Origin: DATMER01 sp963741305
GTDB lineage: Bacteria; Acidobacteriota; Thermoanaerobaculia; Multivoradales; UBA5704
Length of the DNA: 64,000 nt
Direction of reading: 5' to 3'
Assembly (NCBI GenBank): GCA_963741305.1
Contig: CAVUHL010000003.1
Span: 5,394,001 to 5,458,000 of the forward strand
Shown here: one piece after another, positions 33,321 through 41,811 of the stretch
Layout: every line of letters starts with the position of its first letter
How positions within the stretch are numbered: position 1 is the stretch's first letter
Program-made: the position numbers and the translations under genes
The notes under the pieces: model-generated
Told to the model about the DNA's origin: nothing
The model's input: the letters and a program-made list of their open reading frames with translations, nothing else
Database searches by the model: none

Positions 33321-33454
33321 AGGCCTTTCGCTCCGAGCGGGTCAGGGACGGTAAAGCTCAGCGGATCCTCGAAGACGGTTGCGGCCTCGCTGAACGAGGC
33401 CTTGTGCTTGCCGAGATTCCTGGTCGCCTTCTCCGGATCCCACTCGAAATCCAC
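33317..33454 (-). pseudogene. brnT: Truncated BrnT ribonuclease toxin
   Basis: A GTG at 33454 opens a frame of 45 codons that is too short for the usual gene callers. It starts VDFEWDPEKATRNLGKHKAS and continues FSEAATVFEDPLSFTVPDP, the N-terminal half of BrnT. It then stops at GAKGL, where a normal BrnT goes on for about 45 residues with the beta strands and ISARRA helix that carry catalytic residues. The 3' half is deleted, yet the overlap with brnA is kept. Confidence 0.75.
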
Positions 33455-33863
33455 CCCAGAAGCCTACCATTTCACGGGCGCACCCTTGGCAAGCCACTGG
33501 CGGTCAAGGAGCGGTGGGACACTCCCCCCCCTGGAAGGATGGGCTGGGCCGTGGCCCAATGAGGGACTGGGCAACACACCTGGAGTTGGGGTCTCCTGGG
33601 AGGCCGTGTGCCCTCCCTCACCCAGATGGCACAGGCCGGCTCCGGGGAGGCCGGCCTCCATGACACCCCTCCCACCTCGCGAGGCGGCTTGAAGAGCGCC
33701 GAGGACGCCTTCGCCTCCTGGCCCTCGAAGGACGGACCGCCGCCGGTCTTCGGTCGTCTGTGCCGGCTCGCCGGACAGGACAAGCTCACCACCGAGCGGG
33801 TGGTGCAGTTTGGGCGGTGATTTTCCGCGGGTTTAGCGGACAGCGTCTCGCGTGTCGTGGGCT
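33455..33863. other. 409-bp gap with no supportable gene
   Basis: The stretch between the brnT remnant and the higA-like gene is GC-rich with short G-runs and small palindromes (for example GGCCGGC near 33634 and 33651). Open frames cross it on both strands, but none has a ribosome-binding site or a recognisable domain. It may be decayed sequence. Confidence 0.4.
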
Positions 33864-34202
33864 TCAGCGGCGAAGCGAGCCGTCCGCTGCACGCCGCGGG
33901 CTGCGCGCTTGCTTCGGATCCAGCGCATCGGCAACGGCCCGCGGATTGACGGACGCCACCTTCAGAAGTGCTCGCGCCGGACCTTCCGGCTGGCGTCGCC
34001 CTTGTTCCCAGTTCTGCAGGGTCGAGATGCTCACGCCGATCATGAGGGCAAATTCCGATTGTGACTTGTCCAGCTTGGCACGGATCGCCTTGACATCCTC
34101 TGCTCTCACCTCAAACTTGCGTGCAGGCTCCTGCTCGCCGCGCTTGAAACGCCCCGCCTCCTTCACACTGGCAAGAAGCTCTTGAAAGTCAGAGTCTTTC
34201 AC
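33864..34202 (-). CDS. higA: HigA/NadS-type antitoxin with helix-turn-helix
   Basis: The 112-residue product has a linker (FKRGEQEPARKFEV) and then a Cro/C1-type helix-turn-helix: VKAIRAKLDKSQSEFALMIG, VSISTLQNWEQGRRQPEGPA. This order (N-terminal helix, HTH, short tail ALLKVASVNPRAVADAL) is typical of the HigA-2/NadS antitoxins. Its start overlaps the toxin stop by 4 bp, toxin first. It should repress its own operon and neutralise the toxin. Confidence 0.88.
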   Translation of the reverse strand: MKDSDFQELLASVKEAGRFKRGEQEPARKFEVRAEDVKAIRAKLDKSQSEFALMIGVSISTLQNWEQGRRQPEGPARALLKVASVNPRAVADALDPKQARSPRRAADGSLRR

Positions 34203-34534
34203 TTCAAGTCCTCCTCTATCGTCCGCCTCAGTAGCTTGAGCTGATCGGGCCTGAGATTCGCCAGCTCGTTCTTCGAGTAAAGGTAGATGAGGTAGATCAC
34301 ATCCTCAGCCGTATCCCAATAGTAGATGACTCGGAGCCCACCGCGTTTTCCTTTGCCGCGAAGAGCCCAACGGAGCTTGCGGAGACCACCACTACTCCGG
34401 ATCACGGCGCCTTGCGCAGGCCGCAAGGCAAGAGCCAACTGCAAAGACCGGTAGTCGTCGTCGTGGAGGCAATCAAAGAGCTGGCGAGAAAATACCGAGG
34501 TCTCCACGAACCACACTGCCTGACTATACGCCAT
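34199..34534 (-). CDS. higB: RelE/HigB-type toxin
   Basis: The 111-residue RelE-superfamily protein is intact. It includes FSRQLFDCLHDDDYRSLQLAL, VIRSSGGLRKLRWALRGKGKRGGLRVIYYW, YLIYLYSKNELANLRPDQ. The GLRKLRW and KRGGLRVIY stretches carry the basic residues used to cut mRNA on the ribosome. Toxin-before-antitoxin order is the HigBA hallmark. This is the only apparently complete toxin-antitoxin pair in the window. Confidence 0.88.
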   Translation of the reverse strand: MAYSQAVWFVETSVFSRQLFDCLHDDDYRSLQLALALRPAQGAVIRSSGGLRKLRWALRGKGKRGGLRVIYYWDTAEDVIYLIYLYSKNELANLRPDQLKLLRRTIEEDLK

Positions 34535-34708
34535 TGACCGAGAGGCTGCAAGTGCGCGTCGGCGGTCTCGAAGAGGCCCTGCTTAGCCACCTCACCGACC
34601 CGGCAACCCCGCCGCGAACCGGGCGTGCCGCTGGGCCCCACGTGCTGGACCAGCTCTACATTCGCCCGGCACGTGTTCCGGGATTTTCCAAAAGGTTTCA
34701 GGGGTGGT

Positions 34709-34806
34709 TAAATCTCACTGCGGTTCACTCTTCCGGCCACGTGCCCTGGTCCTCCCAACCTAAAACTCCTCGCCGAGACCGGCACTGCCGGAGTAGGCCT
34801 TCTCAG
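34709..34806 (-). pseudogene. 3' remnant of a HAD phosphatase gene
   Basis: This 98-bp stretch is clearly related to the last 100 bp of the HAD hydrolase gene at 49363-50115. On the minus strand it reads KAYSGSAGLGEEF, then, after a one-base deletion, GWEDQGTWPEE and a stop, against KAYSDNAGLGEEYEGWQNQG and SWPEE in the intact gene. The flanking bases after the stop are also similar. It is a leftover of a second copy. The rest of the 345-bp gap (34535-34879) shows nothing else. Confidence 0.7.
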
Positions 34807-34879
34807 AGCGAGGTGACGACCCGGAGCCGATCTGCTGTACTCTCATTTCCAGGAAAGGGACCTGCTGCGAGTGGAAGCC

Positions 34880-35836
34880 TCAGATGACTTGAAAAGCTCT
34901 TGCCTCTTCTGACAGATCTTGGATAGCCCTTATGGCCTTGCGTAAGTCCTGTTCTCGCCGCAGAAGATCTTTGCGTATCTCGTAGATGATCGTCGCCATG
35001 CGCGAAGAGAGCCCCGGCGGATGCTCCAAAGCAAGGACTCCAGGGAGGAGGGGCATGAGTGGACATAGATAGGGCCAGTCGACTTGGACCTCTGCGTCTG
35101 GCTGAATCTGACGCAAGCCTTTCTCCAAAGAGGTGCGAATGTTCCTGAGAAGCTTTGAATCTAGCAGAGTGTTTGATTGAGCTGTCGGACTACCTGCGGC
35201 TTCGTCGGGACACTTGAGGAAGACCATACCGGCAGGGCGAGGCACGCCGGGCAAGCTGACTGGGTCGTAGGTATGGTGGTGAAACACTCGGAGGATGCCG
35301 CTACGGAGGATTTCGGCTGAGACAAGATCGACCCAAGGAGAGAGCAGTTCCTTTACCAAAGTGCACCTCTGGACGGTGCTCAAGTCTAGCCGGAGAATCG
35401 GGACTCCACGATAAGGGCACTCTGGCACTTGCTCCTCGATTTTGTACCGATTAGCGTCCACGAGCACTCGAGTGACGTCAAAGAAGGCCAGGGACCGACC
35501 GGGGCTGGGAGCGCGAGCAATCCAGAAGGCCAGTTCCATAGCGAGGGCTGACGTGCCTAAGTCGCAGTTGTCTACAATGGTAGAGGCGACGACCTCAGGA
35601 TCGCATGGCCCCACAGCCCAAAGGACCTCCGCGGGTAGCCGTACGCTCCCGTGGAGGATGACATGAATCTCCTCGATGCTCTCCGCCTGCCGGGACCGGA
35701 CGAGGTACCCTCCGCCTGCCTTCTCAACCTCCAGGCCTGGATTGCTGGCGAGCAGGCCCGGATCGAAGACATCCGGATACTCAAGCCGCTCCGCCACAAG
35801 CCGCAGAACCTCGATATTTAGTCTTCGCCAATCCAT
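34880..35836 (-). CDS. Hypothetical protein, faint N-formylglutamate-amidohydrolase-like pattern
   Basis: The 318-residue soluble protein begins MDWRRLNIEVLRLVAERLEY. Two stretches, FFDVTRVLVDANRYK (about residue 125) and RVFHHHTYDPVSLPG (about 185), resemble the D-x-NR and His-containing motifs of N-formylglutamate amidohydrolase-type Zn peptidases. The usual first metal motif is not evident. The C-terminus is a charged helix (LLRREQDLRKAIRAIQDLSEE). It is divergent from the thioesterase at 35964. The family assignment is tentative. Confidence 0.5.
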   Translation of the reverse strand: MDWRRLNIEVLRLVAERLEYPDVFDPGLLASNPGLEVEKAGGGYLVRSRQAESIEEIHVILHGSVRLPAEVLWAVGPCDPEVVASTIVDNCDLGTSALAMELAFWIARAPSPGRSLAFFDVTRVLVDANRYKIEEQVPECPYRGVPILRLDLSTVQRCTLVKELLSPWVDLVSAEILRSGILRVFHHHTYDPVSLPGVPRPAGMVFLKCPDEAAGSPTAQSNTLLDSKLLRNIRTSLEKGLRQIQPDAEVQVDWPYLCPLMPLLPGVLALEHPPGLSSRMATIIYEIRKDLLRREQDLRKAIRAIQDLSEEARAFQVI

Positions 35837-35963
35837 CGGCAGCGCATCTCCTCAGCACACCTCGCCGTTGAGCACGGCATAGAAGTCTATACCCCCCGTC
35901 AGCATTGCGCGTCAGCCGCTACTCCGTCGGGGCCGAAAGTAGGTTAAACTTCGGACTGAGATC

Positions 35964-36713
35964 ATGTCTGTAGCGGGCGGCGGCACCCAGATAACTCGAG
36001 GGAAATTGCGCCTCTTCTGTTTTCCCTATGGTGGCGCTGGGGGATCGGTCTACCGAAGCTGGTTGCCTCTGGTTCCACCAGATATCGAGGTATGCCCCGT
36101 ACAGTTCCCTGGCCGCGAGATCCGCTACAGGGAGCCTCCCCTCACCCGCGTCGACGCACTCATTGAAGCGCTTGTGCGGGATTTTCAAACGGCCCTCGCG
36201 GGTCCTTTTGCCTTCTTCGGCCACAGCATTGGCGCCCTCGTAGCCTTCGAGCTCGCTCGTGAGCTTCGACGCAGAAGAGCCCCGGGCCCAGCCTTGCTCG
36301 TGCTCTCCGGATATCCGGCACCCCACCTGCAAAGAGAACGCCCCAGAGTCTCTCACCTACCTAAACAGGAGCTTCTCGAAGCACTTGTTGCTGACTTCGA
36401 TATGAGCGACGAGGTTCGAGCTTACCCTGAGCTCCTTGACCTCGTTCTGCCCACACTGCGTGCCGACCTGGAAGCCGTCGAAACCTATGTCTACCGCCAA
36501 GAACCGCCTCTTGACTGCCCAATTGTCGTGTTTGGCGGCTCCGAAGACCGAGAAGCTGGAGCGGCACAGCTCCGGGAGTGGGCAGAACATGGCCGGTCGT
36601 CCTTCCAGTTGCAGCTGTTCCAAGGCGGGCATTTCTTCTTGAATACCTCTCGGGAAGAAGTGGTGGCGACTCTCGTGGCAGCGCTGAGAGAAGTCCTTCC
36701 GGCAGCTACATAA
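35964..36713 (+). CDS. Type II thioesterase (alpha/beta hydrolase)
   Basis: The 249-residue product matches the GrsT/TycF-type editing thioesterases of NRPS/PKS clusters: RLFCFPYGGAGGSVYRSW, VQFPGREIRYREPP, catalytic Ser88 in FFGHSIGALVAFELA, Asp195 in FGGSEDREAG, His223 in QGGHFFL. Such enzymes remove wrong or acetyl groups from carrier-protein arms. No NRPS or PKS gene is in the window; the only carrier protein is at 51488. It may be a cluster relic or act on that kind of substrate elsewhere. Confidence 0.88.
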   Translation: MSVAGGGTQITRGKLRLFCFPYGGAGGSVYRSWLPLVPPDIEVCPVQFPGREIRYREPPLTRVDALIEALVRDFQTALAGPFAFFGHSIGALVAFELARELRRRRAPGPALLVLSGYPAPHLQRERPRVSHLPKQELLEALVADFDMSDEVRAYPELLDLVLPTLRADLEAVETYVYRQEPPLDCPIVVFGGSEDREAGAAQLREWAEHGRSSFQLQLFQGGHFFLNTSREEVVATLVAALREVLPAAT

Positions 36714-37057
36714 CCGAGCGGGGTGATGTTTCACTCACGCGCAGTGAGGACGGCGTCGCGCAGCTCTATCTGGACGGCTACCGGTCTCCCCTTGCCCTTC
36801 TCTTGAGGATAAACATTCTCCATGGGGGAGGGTCTATCCCCTTGCGGGGGCAGACTGCTACTCGGGCATTTGACTTTGCAGTCAGCCCAATAGGCTGGAA
36901 ATTTAGGCATGGCCGCTGTCAACCCGAGGCTTGACAGCGAAGAAGCTTAGTGCTATTCATTCTCTACGTTACGCTTATTTACTAGTTACAGATTGGAATA
37001 TTTCTATCAAGGCTGCCTTGGAGTTGCAGCCCATAAGTCGATCGCTCCAGGAGCAAC
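36714..37057. other. Gene-free gap at the border of the AT-richer island
   Basis: No frame here has a convincing start or domain. GC content drops noticeably by eye from about 36930 onward. Short palindromes such as ATCCCCTTGCGGGGG lie near 36836. The only functional element I can support is the promoter-like pair at 36931-36959 and the AGGAG before the ATG at 37058. Confidence 0.4.
36931..36959 (+). promoter_or_regulatory. Candidate sigma-70-type promoter of the liv-like operon
   Basis: TTGACA at 36931-36936 is a perfect -35 box. After 17 bp comes TATTCA at 36954-36959 as a fair -10 box. Transcription would begin about 90 bp before the ATG at 37058. Confidence 0.45.
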
Positions 37058-38365
37058 ATGCTGAAAAAAACATTAGAATACCTACCCCCTCTCGTAATAG
37101 GACTAATTACGGCCACGATTTTCTTCCTATGGATTCAACCGGGAGTCGCTCCCCACATGGAGGTTACTCTTCCTGTCATGGTGCGATCTCAAGACGCGCA
37201 GGGGGGACAATTTGCGCTCGGAGTCAGTCGCGCAATGAACTGGGCAGCCCGCTTCGGCCTTGATGAGTTCAAAGGGAAAAGAATTCGCCCCCTCTTTCTT
37301 GATGAGGACGAACTGGAGTGTCCAGAAAGTGAAACCGTCTGCGATGAGAAAGCTAAGGACAGGATACTAGCGAAATTCCTAAAAAGGATCGACGATATTC
37401 CGGGAACGGTACCCTTGGTCGTTGGCCCACTTACAAGCACTCACGCCGCAACCTTGCTAAAACCAATCGCTGGAGTTAGAAAGAAGCCCATGATCCTGGG
37501 CATCCCGACTAACAGTAAGCTCCAAGACCAATTTGCCGGTCGTGTGTGGCGACTATCTCCCTCTGATGACTTCCAAGCCAAGCATGTAGTCGAAAGCATC
37601 AGGAAGCTGCTTCCAGCCGGAGGAAGCAGCCTTCTGCTGACTGACGTGGCGACCCAAAATATCGAATACAGTAAGCCGCTGGGAGGTAAAATCCTGAAGA
37701 TCGCTTCAGAAACCGAGGGCATAGCTACCCCTGATAATGCTGAAGTTGAACCTTCTAACTTAGCAGCAATTGAGCAGCGCTTCAAGAATGGCGGACCACC
37801 TCTCGTCATCTACGCGGGAATGCCCGAGCAGGCGCGGATCCTCGTGGATCGCGCGACACAAGTAGGATATCAAGCGGACTGGATATTTACGGATGGATGC
37901 GTAGACCCTGAGTTTATCGAATTCCTTACAGCAGTCGCCCGCAGCCAGCAGGAAAGGCAACAAAAAAGCCGCTACTTCATAACTTTTCAAGCACCTCCGG
38001 CCAACAACAGCAAGGGCATTCGAAGCTATATTTGGTTCACGAAGAGCATGGGCGGCCAAGTCACAGGAGTAGTAGATCACGCTACCTGCGATAAGGCCGC
38101 GACAGCTACCTCATATGAGGTCTTTGGATTCGATTCCTACATGATTGCCCTTAATTTGATTCACGAGGCCGGCAGATCTGACGCCCTATCAGAAGCTTCG
38201 GTAGAGAAGACAATGAGAGATTACAAGCAGGTCAGCTGGCCATTTCTCTTGATGGCACCCTACGAGTTCGACAAGGTTGGCAATAATACCAGACTGAATT
38301 TTCATCTCTACGAAGTAACCTCTGACGGATGCATCTCCCTCTACAACGGTGCACCACAACCGTGA
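37058..38365 (+). CDS. LivK-like periplasmic binding protein with membrane anchor
   Basis: The 435-residue product has an N-terminal membrane helix (LVIGLITATIFFLWIQPG, residues 13-30) without a lipobox, then a type I periplasmic-binding fold (VTLPVMVRSQDAQGGQFALGVSRAMNWA, GPLTSTHAATLLKPIAG, DSYMIALNLIHEAGRSD). The fold is that of branched-chain amino acid/amide receptors. It is preceded by AGGAG and followed by the two permease genes. A second, lipoprotein-type receptor closes the operon at 41812. It has two extra cysteine-bearing segments (ELECPESETVC). The ligand is unknown. Confidence 0.75.
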   Translation: MLKKTLEYLPPLVIGLITATIFFLWIQPGVAPHMEVTLPVMVRSQDAQGGQFALGVSRAMNWAARFGLDEFKGKRIRPLFLDEDELECPESETVCDEKAKDRILAKFLKRIDDIPGTVPLVVGPLTSTHAATLLKPIAGVRKKPMILGIPTNSKLQDQFAGRVWRLSPSDDFQAKHVVESIRKLLPAGGSSLLLTDVATQNIEYSKPLGGKILKIASETEGIATPDNAEVEPSNLAAIEQRFKNGGPPLVIYAGMPEQARILVDRATQVGYQADWIFTDGCVDPEFIEFLTAVARSQQERQQKSRYFITFQAPPANNSKGIRSYIWFTKSMGGQVTGVVDHATCDKAATATSYEVFGFDSYMIALNLIHEAGRSDALSEASVEKTMRDYKQVSWPFLLMAPYEFDKVGNNTRLNFHLYEVTSDGCISLYNGAPQP

Positions 38366-38393
38366 ATAACAGTGGAGCCGGGGAGGGCGAGTA

Positions 38394-39278
38394 GTGGTGC
38401 TCCTTCAGCTTCTGGCCAATGGATTGGTCAATGGTTGTCTTTATGCGATTCTTGCGGTTAGCTTTGGGCTTATTTACAATACGACAAGGACACTTCACAT
38501 TGCTCATGGGGGTGCCTACACCGTCGGCGCCTACGCTAGCTATCTCTTTCTGGTCCAGTTTAACACGCCCTTATGGACAGCCATAGTCTTGGCCGTACTA
38601 CTTAGTGCAATACTTGGCGTGGCCATGGAAATCATCATCTATGCCCCGCTTGCTCTACGGGGTGGATCACCTCTAGTGGCATTTCTCAGTTCCCTGGGCC
38701 TCTACGTAGCCATCGTCAATGTCGTCGCACTGTGCTTCGGCAACGAAACCAAGGTGCTTAGGCCAGGCATCGAAAAGGCATACCACCTTGGGTCGGTAAT
38801 CCTAACTAGCACTCAACTTGCCCAGGTCCTGGTCGCGCTAGTGTTGTTGCCTGCATTCGTTCTCTTCCTTCGCGCCACAATTTGGGGAAAGGTGATCTTA
38901 GCTGTACGCGATAATCAAACGCTTGCGAGCGTTATCGGCATTAATGTTAAGCTTACGCGAATAGGCGTATTCGCTCTCGGATCAGGGATGGCGGGTCTCG
39001 CGGCAGCACTAGCCGCCCTGAACATAGGAATGAACCCGCAGGCAGGCATGCCCGCGCTGCTCATTGCTGCGGTTGCACTCATAGTTGGTGGCGTCGGTAC
39101 ATTCGAAGGACCACTCCTCGGGGGCTTCTTGCTTGGCGTTTTACAGAGCCTGATGGTGTGGAAGTTCTCGGCACGCTGGACCGATACACTGACCTTTGTC
39201 ATCCTCATCCTGGTTTTGATTTTTCGACCTTCTGGAATTGCCGGGCGTCGCCTGCGCATCGAGGAGATCGAGGCATGA
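38394..39278 (+). CDS. livH: Branched-chain amino acid-type ABC permease, LivH-like
   Basis: This 294-residue membrane protein starts at a GTG (GGGGAGGG upstream). It matches LivH: LLANGLVNGCLYAILAVSFGLIYNTTR at the start, AVRDNQTLASVIGINVKLTRIGVFALGS (the cytoplasmic loop that docks the ATPase), and GGVGTFEGPLLGGFLLGVLQSL. It forms half of the channel with the LivM-like protein that overlaps its stop codon by 4 bp. Confidence 0.9.
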   Translation: MVLLQLLANGLVNGCLYAILAVSFGLIYNTTRTLHIAHGGAYTVGAYASYLFLVQFNTPLWTAIVLAVLLSAILGVAMEIIIYAPLALRGGSPLVAFLSSLGLYVAIVNVVALCFGNETKVLRPGIEKAYHLGSVILTSTQLAQVLVALVLLPAFVLFLRATIWGKVILAVRDNQTLASVIGINVKLTRIGVFALGSGMAGLAAALAALNIGMNPQAGMPALLIAAVALIVGGVGTFEGPLLGGFLLGVLQSLMVWKFSARWTDTLTFVILILVLIFRPSGIAGRRLRIEEIEA

Positions 39279-40144
39279 GGTATGTCTGGCATATCCTAGT
39301 GATGGTCAATATCTACGCGGCGCTCGCAGCCTCGCTCAACTTGGTTGCCGGATATGCAGGCCTCCTCTCCCTATGCCACGCTGCATTTTACGGGCTTGGC
39401 GCCTATGCCACGACGCTGCTCATGATGAAGGCAGGCCTAGGTTTCTTCCCAGCTCTGGCCTTGGCAATGATGTTTACTTCGGCTCTCAGCCTCGTCATTG
39501 CTATCCCATCGTTGCGCCTGCACGGTGACTATTTTGTACTGGCAACCTTAGGTTTCCAAATCATAGTCTTTTCGATTCTCTACAACTGGACTGGGCTCAC
39601 CCGCGGGCCCTTCGGGATCACAAAAATTCCGGCTCCGCGAGTCCTCGGCATTGAAGTAATTGGCGCTTTCCCATACTTTATCTTCAGCGGAGCGCTGGCA
39701 TTAACGAGCCTCGGTGCAATATGGCTTCTGGTAAGATCTCCGTTCGGGCGGCTGCTGCGGGCAGTGCGCGACGATGAGGTCGCCGCTTTGGCCCTTGGCA
39801 AGAATGCTCCGAGAATCAAGACAACAGCGTTCGCTATTGCGGCAGCATTGGCGGCAGTGCCAGGAGCTCTCTTCGCAGGATACGTGCGTTATATAGATCC
39901 TACGAGCTTCATGCTGGCCGAAGCGATCTTCATTCTATCCATCGTTGTCATAGGTGGCGCGGGTAGTTTCCTGGGGCCGGTAGTAGGCGCTGTCCTCCTA
40001 GTCGTACTGCCGGAAGTTCTCCGCTTCCTCCACATCTCCGACTCTGTTGCCGCAAACCTGCGCCAGGTTATCTACGGACTACTCTTGGTTGTACTCATGC
40101 GCCTACGGCCCCAGGGTCTACTGGGAAACTATGAATTTGACTGA
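39275..40144 (+). CDS. livM: Branched-chain amino acid-type ABC permease, LivM-like
   Basis: The 289-residue product starts at the ATG overlapping the livH stop. It carries the LivM pattern: LNLVAGYAGLLSLCHAAFYGLGAYA, LRLHGDYFVLATLGFQIIV, LLRAVRDDEVAALALGKNAPRIKT (ATPase-docking loop), IVVIGGAGSFLGPVVGAVLLV, and RPQGLLG near the end. It pairs with the LivH-like subunit. Confidence 0.9.
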   Translation: MRYVWHILVMVNIYAALAASLNLVAGYAGLLSLCHAAFYGLGAYATTLLMMKAGLGFFPALALAMMFTSALSLVIAIPSLRLHGDYFVLATLGFQIIVFSILYNWTGLTRGPFGITKIPAPRVLGIEVIGAFPYFIFSGALALTSLGAIWLLVRSPFGRLLRAVRDDEVAALALGKNAPRIKTTAFAIAAALAAVPGALFAGYVRYIDPTSFMLAEAIFILSIVVIGGAGSFLGPVVGAVLLVVLPEVLRFLHISDSVAANLRQVIYGLLLVVLMRLRPQGLLGNYEFD

Positions 40145-40910
40145 CGCAACAGCGTCGACCTGCGAGGCCCCTGCAGATGCACGCGAAATCGTGCTGAGAG
40201 CGGAAGACCTGCACGGTGGCTATGGAAAGAAGCAAATTCTGCGTGGCGTGAGCTTGCAGGTTCGCAAAGGTGAGGTCGTCGCCTTGATCGGCCCTAACGG
40301 CGCAGGAAAGTCGACTTTGCTCAAGGCAGTGGCGGGACTGGTTCGCCTTTCTAGTGGACGGGTTTTTCTGAACGACCACGAGCTAACAGCCCTGCCTACC
40401 CATCTTCGGGCACGACAGGGGCTCGCCTATTTCATGCAGGGAGGGGCGATCTTCCCTAGTTTGAGCGCCAGAGATCATGTATCTCTCGGCAGTTGGGCGG
40501 CACGTGATGGTTGGAGGCACGCGAGCAAGTCCATGCCAGCATGGCAACTTCCAGAGTTTCTCGCTGTCAGACGGGGACCAGCCGGTCTCTTCTCCGGTGG
40601 TCAACGTCACGCCCTTGCACTGGCTACCGTCCTTGCCAAGCCACCAGTTCTCCTCCTCTGTGACGAGCCATCGGCAGGGCTCGCGCCAGCAGCTGCCAGA
40701 GCGCTGCTTCAGCAGCTCGAGAAACTCGTGCGCGATCTCCACGTGCCGGTCCTTTGCTGGGTCGAGCAGAGGATCGCCGATATCCTGCCTCTAGCCGACC
40801 GTGCGATCCTGCTACGCGATGGCAGAAATTTGGCTGAGACCACCGAGCCAAGGCGATGGCTTTCTGCCGATGTGTTGGCGGAGATTACTTTCGGAGATGC
40901 GGCCAAGTGA
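40131..40910 (+). CDS. livF: ABC ATPase, LivF-like
   Basis: From the ATG at 40131 (14-bp overlap with livM) it encodes 259 residues: HGGYGKKQILRGVSLQV, Walker A GPNGAGKST, YFMQGGAIFPSLS in the Q-loop region, signature FSGGQRHALALATVLA, Walker B VLLLCDEPSAGLAP, and a switch position where WVEQR replaces the more usual VEQN. The C-terminal part is a little divergent from standard LivF. It should drive the permease pair with the LivG-like ATPase. Confidence 0.85.
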   Translation: MNLTDATASTCEAPADAREIVLRAEDLHGGYGKKQILRGVSLQVRKGEVVALIGPNGAGKSTLLKAVAGLVRLSSGRVFLNDHELTALPTHLRARQGLAYFMQGGAIFPSLSARDHVSLGSWAARDGWRHASKSMPAWQLPEFLAVRRGPAGLFSGGQRHALALATVLAKPPVLLLCDEPSAGLAPAAARALLQQLEKLVRDLHVPVLCWVEQRIADILPLADRAILLRDGRNLAETTEPRRWLSADVLAEITFGDAAK

Positions 40911-41758
40911 GAAAGTCCTTGGAATCGCTTGCAGAGATGGAGAGCGAAGCCTCCCTTGAATGTCATGGTCTTGCAAAGTCATTTGGCGGTGTGCTTGCTG
41001 TTGACAACGTATCCGCGACGTTTGAGGCAGGAAAGATCACCGCGTTGGTTGGACCCAACGGTGCCGGGAAGACGACTCTCTTTCACCTGATAACCGGAGC
41101 CCTCAGACCTGATGCTGGGGATGTCCTATACCACGGTCAGAGTCTGAAGGGACTCGCTGCTTGGGGGATTGCCCGTCTCGGTGTCGGCCGTCTCTTTCAA
41201 GATGTGAGGGTCTTCAAGCGGTTGAGCGTTATGGAAAATGTACTGACTTCCTTCCCCGACCAAGTTGGCGAGCAACCGCTCCTGGCCCTCCTTGCACGAC
41301 CGCGAGTACGACGGCAGGAGGCCGAGCGAAGGAAAAAAGCATTGGACTTGTTGAAGATGGTAGATCTTGCTGACTACCTCAGCACTCCTGCCGAGTCCCT
41401 CTCATATGGCCAACAGAAGCTCTTGGCCATCGCCCGGCTTCTGGCTGGAGGAGCTAATATTCTTCTCCTAGACGAGCCCACCGCTGGCGTGCATCCGGTG
41501 CTTATCGAGCGCCTCCTCAAAGTCATCTCTGGCTTGGCCCAGGAAGGGCGGACGATCGTCGTGATCGAACATAATATGAGTGTCGTGCTCAAGATCGCAG
41601 ACTGGGTTTATTTTATGAATGAGGGACGAATTGTAGAGTTCGGCTCACCCCAGGAAATTCTTGATGACCCGAGGGTGAGGGCTATTTACCTCGGCCTCTC
41701 ATCCGAGAGCGATCCTCCTACCACTGAACCTCGACAGCGAGGCACAGAATTTCTTTAA
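40907..41758 (+). CDS. livG: ABC ATPase, LivG-like
   Basis: A GTG at 40907 overlaps the stop of the livF-like gene (GTGA). An internal ATG at 40937 is an alternative. The product of about 283 residues has LAKSFGGVLAVDNVSATFEAG, Walker A GPNGAGKTT, FQDVRVFKRLSVMENVL, signature LSYGQQKLLAIARLLA, Walker B ILLLDEPTAGVHP and switch VIEHNMSVV. The FGG and SYGQQ phrases are typical of LivG. A short Pro/Thr-rich tail is extra. Confidence 0.88.
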   Translation: MRKSLESLAEMESEASLECHGLAKSFGGVLAVDNVSATFEAGKITALVGPNGAGKTTLFHLITGALRPDAGDVLYHGQSLKGLAAWGIARLGVGRLFQDVRVFKRLSVMENVLTSFPDQVGEQPLLALLARPRVRRQEAERRKKALDLLKMVDLADYLSTPAESLSYGQQKLLAIARLLAGGANILLLDEPTAGVHPVLIERLLKVISGLAQEGRTIVVIEHNMSVVLKIADWVYFMNEGRIVEFGSPQEILDDPRVRAIYLGLSSESDPPTTEPRQRGTEFL

Positions 41759-41811
41759 GCTTGTGCATTACTGCCCCTCAACGCATCGGAATTAGAAAAG
41801 GAGATTTTGAG

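Noticed and set aside
33608..33820. Possible 70-residue protein in the gap before higA
   Set aside because: No ribosome-binding site, and the composition is that of GC-rich palindromic DNA; nothing recognisable in the translation.
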